A stretch of 5,203 nt of DNA from an uncultured Collinsella sp. (GTDB lineage: Bacteria > Actinomycetota > Coriobacteriia > Coriobacteriales > Coriobacteriaceae), in contig USCN01000114.1 of the NCBI GenBank assembly GCA_900553165.1, positions 1 through 5,203 on the forward strand, written 5' to 3'. The translations under genes were made by a program, and so were the position numbers. Positions 3,537 through 5,203 of this stretch are shown piece after piece (the stretch's first letter is position 1; the number at the start of each line of letters is the position of its first letter). Below the pieces are notes generated by a model. That model was not told where the DNA came from. It was given only the letters and a program-made list of their open reading frames with translations, and did not search any database.

Positions 3537-5165
3537 CTATAGCGAGTCGATGAAGCGCTGTTGGGCAGCGCGGCCGGCTTCGTCCCACTTAAAGACGCCG
3601 GCGTTGTCGAGCACGTGGCCAAACACCACGCCGACCTCCTCGTGCAGGATATCGATGGCGTTGTCGGCCGTAAGCTCGTCGGCGCGGCGGGCAAAAACGT
3701 CCTCGGCCCAAGCGGCGTGGCTGCGGCAAAGGTCGTCGCCCTCGAGTGCGGCGGCAAGATCGTAGCTTGCGTCAGCCTTGGCTGCCAGCAGGTGCTCGCG
3801 GACAGCGCCGAGCTCGGGAACCAAACGTGGCGGCAAAATCGCCAGGCCCATGACCTCGATCAGGCCGATGTTCTCCTTCTTAATGTGGTGATACTCGGCA
3901 TGTGGGTGGAATACGCCTAGCGGATGCTCGTCGGTCGTGATGTTGCAGCGAAGCGCCAGGTAGGCCTCGTAGATCTCGCCGCCGGCATTGCCGCGGGAGT
4001 CGACGCGGCGGATGACGGGCGTCACGGTGTTGTGTGCCACGCCGTCGGCCGTGTGCGCGATGACGCCAACCGATTCATCGGTCCACTCGCGCCAGGCGAG
4101 GATAATCTTCTCGGCGGCGTCGAGCAGCTGGGCGCGGTCGTGCGAGCGCAGGCGCAGCACCGAAAGCGGCCACTGCAGCACGGTACCGCTGACCTGATTA
4201 AATCCGGGCACGCTAAACTGCGAGACCTCGGCGGCATGCATCATGGGGAACTCGTGCGCGCCACCCTGGAAGTGGTCGTGCGAAAGAATCGAGCCGCCCA
4301 CGATGGGCAGGTCGGCGTTGGAGCCGATGAAGTAGTGCGGGAACAGGTCCACAAAGTCGAGCAGGCAGGTCAGGCCCTTGCGGTCAACGTGCATCGGACG
4401 ATGCTCGGAGCTCATGGCAATGCAGTGCTCATTAAAATATGCATACGGGCTGTACTGGAAGCCCCAGCGCTCGCCATTAAGCTGAATGGGAATAACGCGC
4501 AGGTTCTGACGGGCGGGATGAGCGCCGCCGTCGGCTGCGGCGGGGCGTCCGGGATAGCCCTCGTTTTCGATGCAGAGCTGGCAGGCGGGATACTTCTCTC
4601 CCGTGTTCTTTGCGGCGCCGGCCGCGGCAATATCGCGCGGGTCCTTTTCGGGCTTTGACAGGTTGATGGTGATCTCCAGGTCACCCCAGTTGGTGGAAGT
4701 GCTCCATTTGATGTTGCGCGCGATGGCGGCGCGACGCACGTAACCGGCGTCACAGCACAGGCCGTAGAACCAGTCGGTCGCGGCGCGGGGCTCGTTGACG
4801 CCCATGCGCCCATTGAACTCCTCGTTTACAACCGAAGGCCTCGGCATGAGCACGCCCATGATGCGCATAGCGATGCGGTCGCGGCCCGACGCCGTGTCCT
4901 CGGCAGCGCCGTTGGCAACGGCGGCCTCGGAAAGTACGGCGAGCGTGCCCTCAAGGTCAAAGTCGGGGAGTGTGTCAGGGTGCAGAAGCGAAATCTTCTC
5001 GGTCTGCAGCGCCCAGGCCATGTCGAGTGCGGGGCCCGTGGCGCCGATACACTCCAAAATGGTGTTGTATGCCCAGATGCGATCGTCCTGGCCGATCATC
5101 GATCGGTGGATAGCGTACTCGATGAGGCCCTGCGCAGCCTCGCGCACGTCAGTCATTACAGCCAT
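3537..5165 (-). CDS. galT: UDP-glucose--hexose-1-phosphate uridylyltransferase, class II (Firmicutes type)
   Basis: A Leloir-pathway enzyme that swaps UMP between UDP-glucose and galactose 1-phosphate to give UDP-galactose and glucose 1-phosphate, in the cytosol. The 542-aa product fits class II GalT, which lacks the HPHxQ site of the E. coli class; the corresponding motif is SHDHFQGG (295-302). Other class II landmarks are FYGLCCDAGYVRRAAIARN (133-151), NWGDLEITINLSKPEKDPRDI (159-179), PACQLCIENEGYPGR (193-207), HCIAMSSEHRPM (247-258) and the C-terminal HPHAEYHHIKKENIG (420-434). The reading frame is intact. The start at 5165 has AAGGGGG (5182-5176) 10 nt upstream. An in-frame ATG at 5156 begins MTDVREA and overlaps a TAA in another frame (TAATG), which would suit translational coupling. 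No promoter is evident in the 38 nt before it, so it is likely the later gene of an operon, perhaps after galK outside the window. Confidence 0.95.
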   Translation of the reverse strand: MAVMTDVREAAQGLIEYAIHRSMIGQDDRIWAYNTILECIGATGPALDMAWALQTEKISLLHPDTLPDFDLEGTLAVLSEAAVANGAAEDTASGRDRIAMRIMGVLMPRPSVVNEEFNGRMGVNEPRAATDWFYGLCCDAGYVRRAAIARNIKWSTSTNWGDLEITINLSKPEKDPRDIAAAGAAKNTGEKYPACQLCIENEGYPGRPAAADGGAHPARQNLRVIPIQLNGERWGFQYSPYAYFNEHCIAMSSEHRPMHVDRKGLTCLLDFVDLFPHYFIGSNADLPIVGGSILSHDHFQGGAHEFPMMHAAEVSQFSVPGFNQVSGTVLQWPLSVLRLRSHDRAQLLDAAEKIILAWREWTDESVGVIAHTADGVAHNTVTPVIRRVDSRGNAGGEIYEAYLALRCNITTDEHPLGVFHPHAEYHHIKKENIGLIEVMGLAILPPRLVPELGAVREHLLAAKADASYDLAAALEGDDLCRSHAAWAEDVFARRADELTADNAIDILHEEVGVVFGHVLDNAGVFKWDEAGRAAQQRFIDSL

Positions 5166-5203
5166 GCCGCGTAAGCCCCCTTGTCAGAAATTGCGTAGGG
5201 GCG
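5166..5203 (-). other. galT ribosome binding site and possible 3' end of an upstream gene
   Basis: The 38 nt hold AAGGGGG before galT. One minus-strand frame stays open from the edge through the galT start and ends at TAA overlapping galT codons 3-4 (TAATG); another ends in TGA at 5185-5183. Either could be the tail of an upstream cotranscribed gene. There is too little sequence to identify it. Confidence 0.25.

Noticed and set aside
3924..4658. 244-aa open frame on the plus strand across galT
   Set aside because: Shadow of galT, with the alanine/valine/glycine-rich composition of a GC-rich reverse frame and no domain.

Overview
The window is GC-rich, with strong AGGAGG-type ribosome binding sites and compact gene spacing. 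It looks like a chromosomal stretch of a Gram-positive gut actinobacterium. Gene content and codon style suggest Coriobacteriia, perhaps Collinsella, but this is inferred by eye and not tested. It carries four protein genes: the 5' part of a P-type Mg2+ ATPase (mgtA type, minus strand), pyrE (plus strand), an AAA/DUF4143-type ATPase (minus strand) and a class II galT (minus strand).

Layout. Positions 1-557 hold the first 185 codons of the Mg2+ ATPase, which runs off the left edge. Positions 558-994 are the divergent gap between the ATPase and pyrE. On the minus strand this gap has a strong promoter (perfect TTGACA, 17-bp spacer) and a leader of about 270 nt. The leader contains a 23-codon ORF with its own AGGAGG site, a 20-position long-range helix whose 5' arm lies inside that small ORF, a local 9-bp hairpin, and a hairpin over the mgtA ribosome binding site. 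pyrE follows at 995-1675 and ends in a textbook terminator nested in a 14-bp inverted repeat.

Positions 1873-3417 look like a self-contained module. A 433-aa ATPase gene of the AAA_14/DUF4143 type is bracketed by two near-identical 35-bp direct repeats. Upstream of its start are a promoter with a palindrome in its spacer and a 33-bp tandem array. Positions 3418-3536 hold a dyad and a probable galT terminator. galT (3537-5165) takes up the rest; its upstream partner lies beyond the right edge.

Functionally, the housekeeping genes (pyrimidine synthesis, Leloir galactose metabolism, Mg2+ uptake) are not obviously linked to each other. The most interesting parts are the structured, ORF-containing leader of the Mg2+ transporter, which resembles in logic but not in sequence the mgtL-mgtA leader of enterobacteria, and the repeat-bracketed ATPase module between pyrE and galT.
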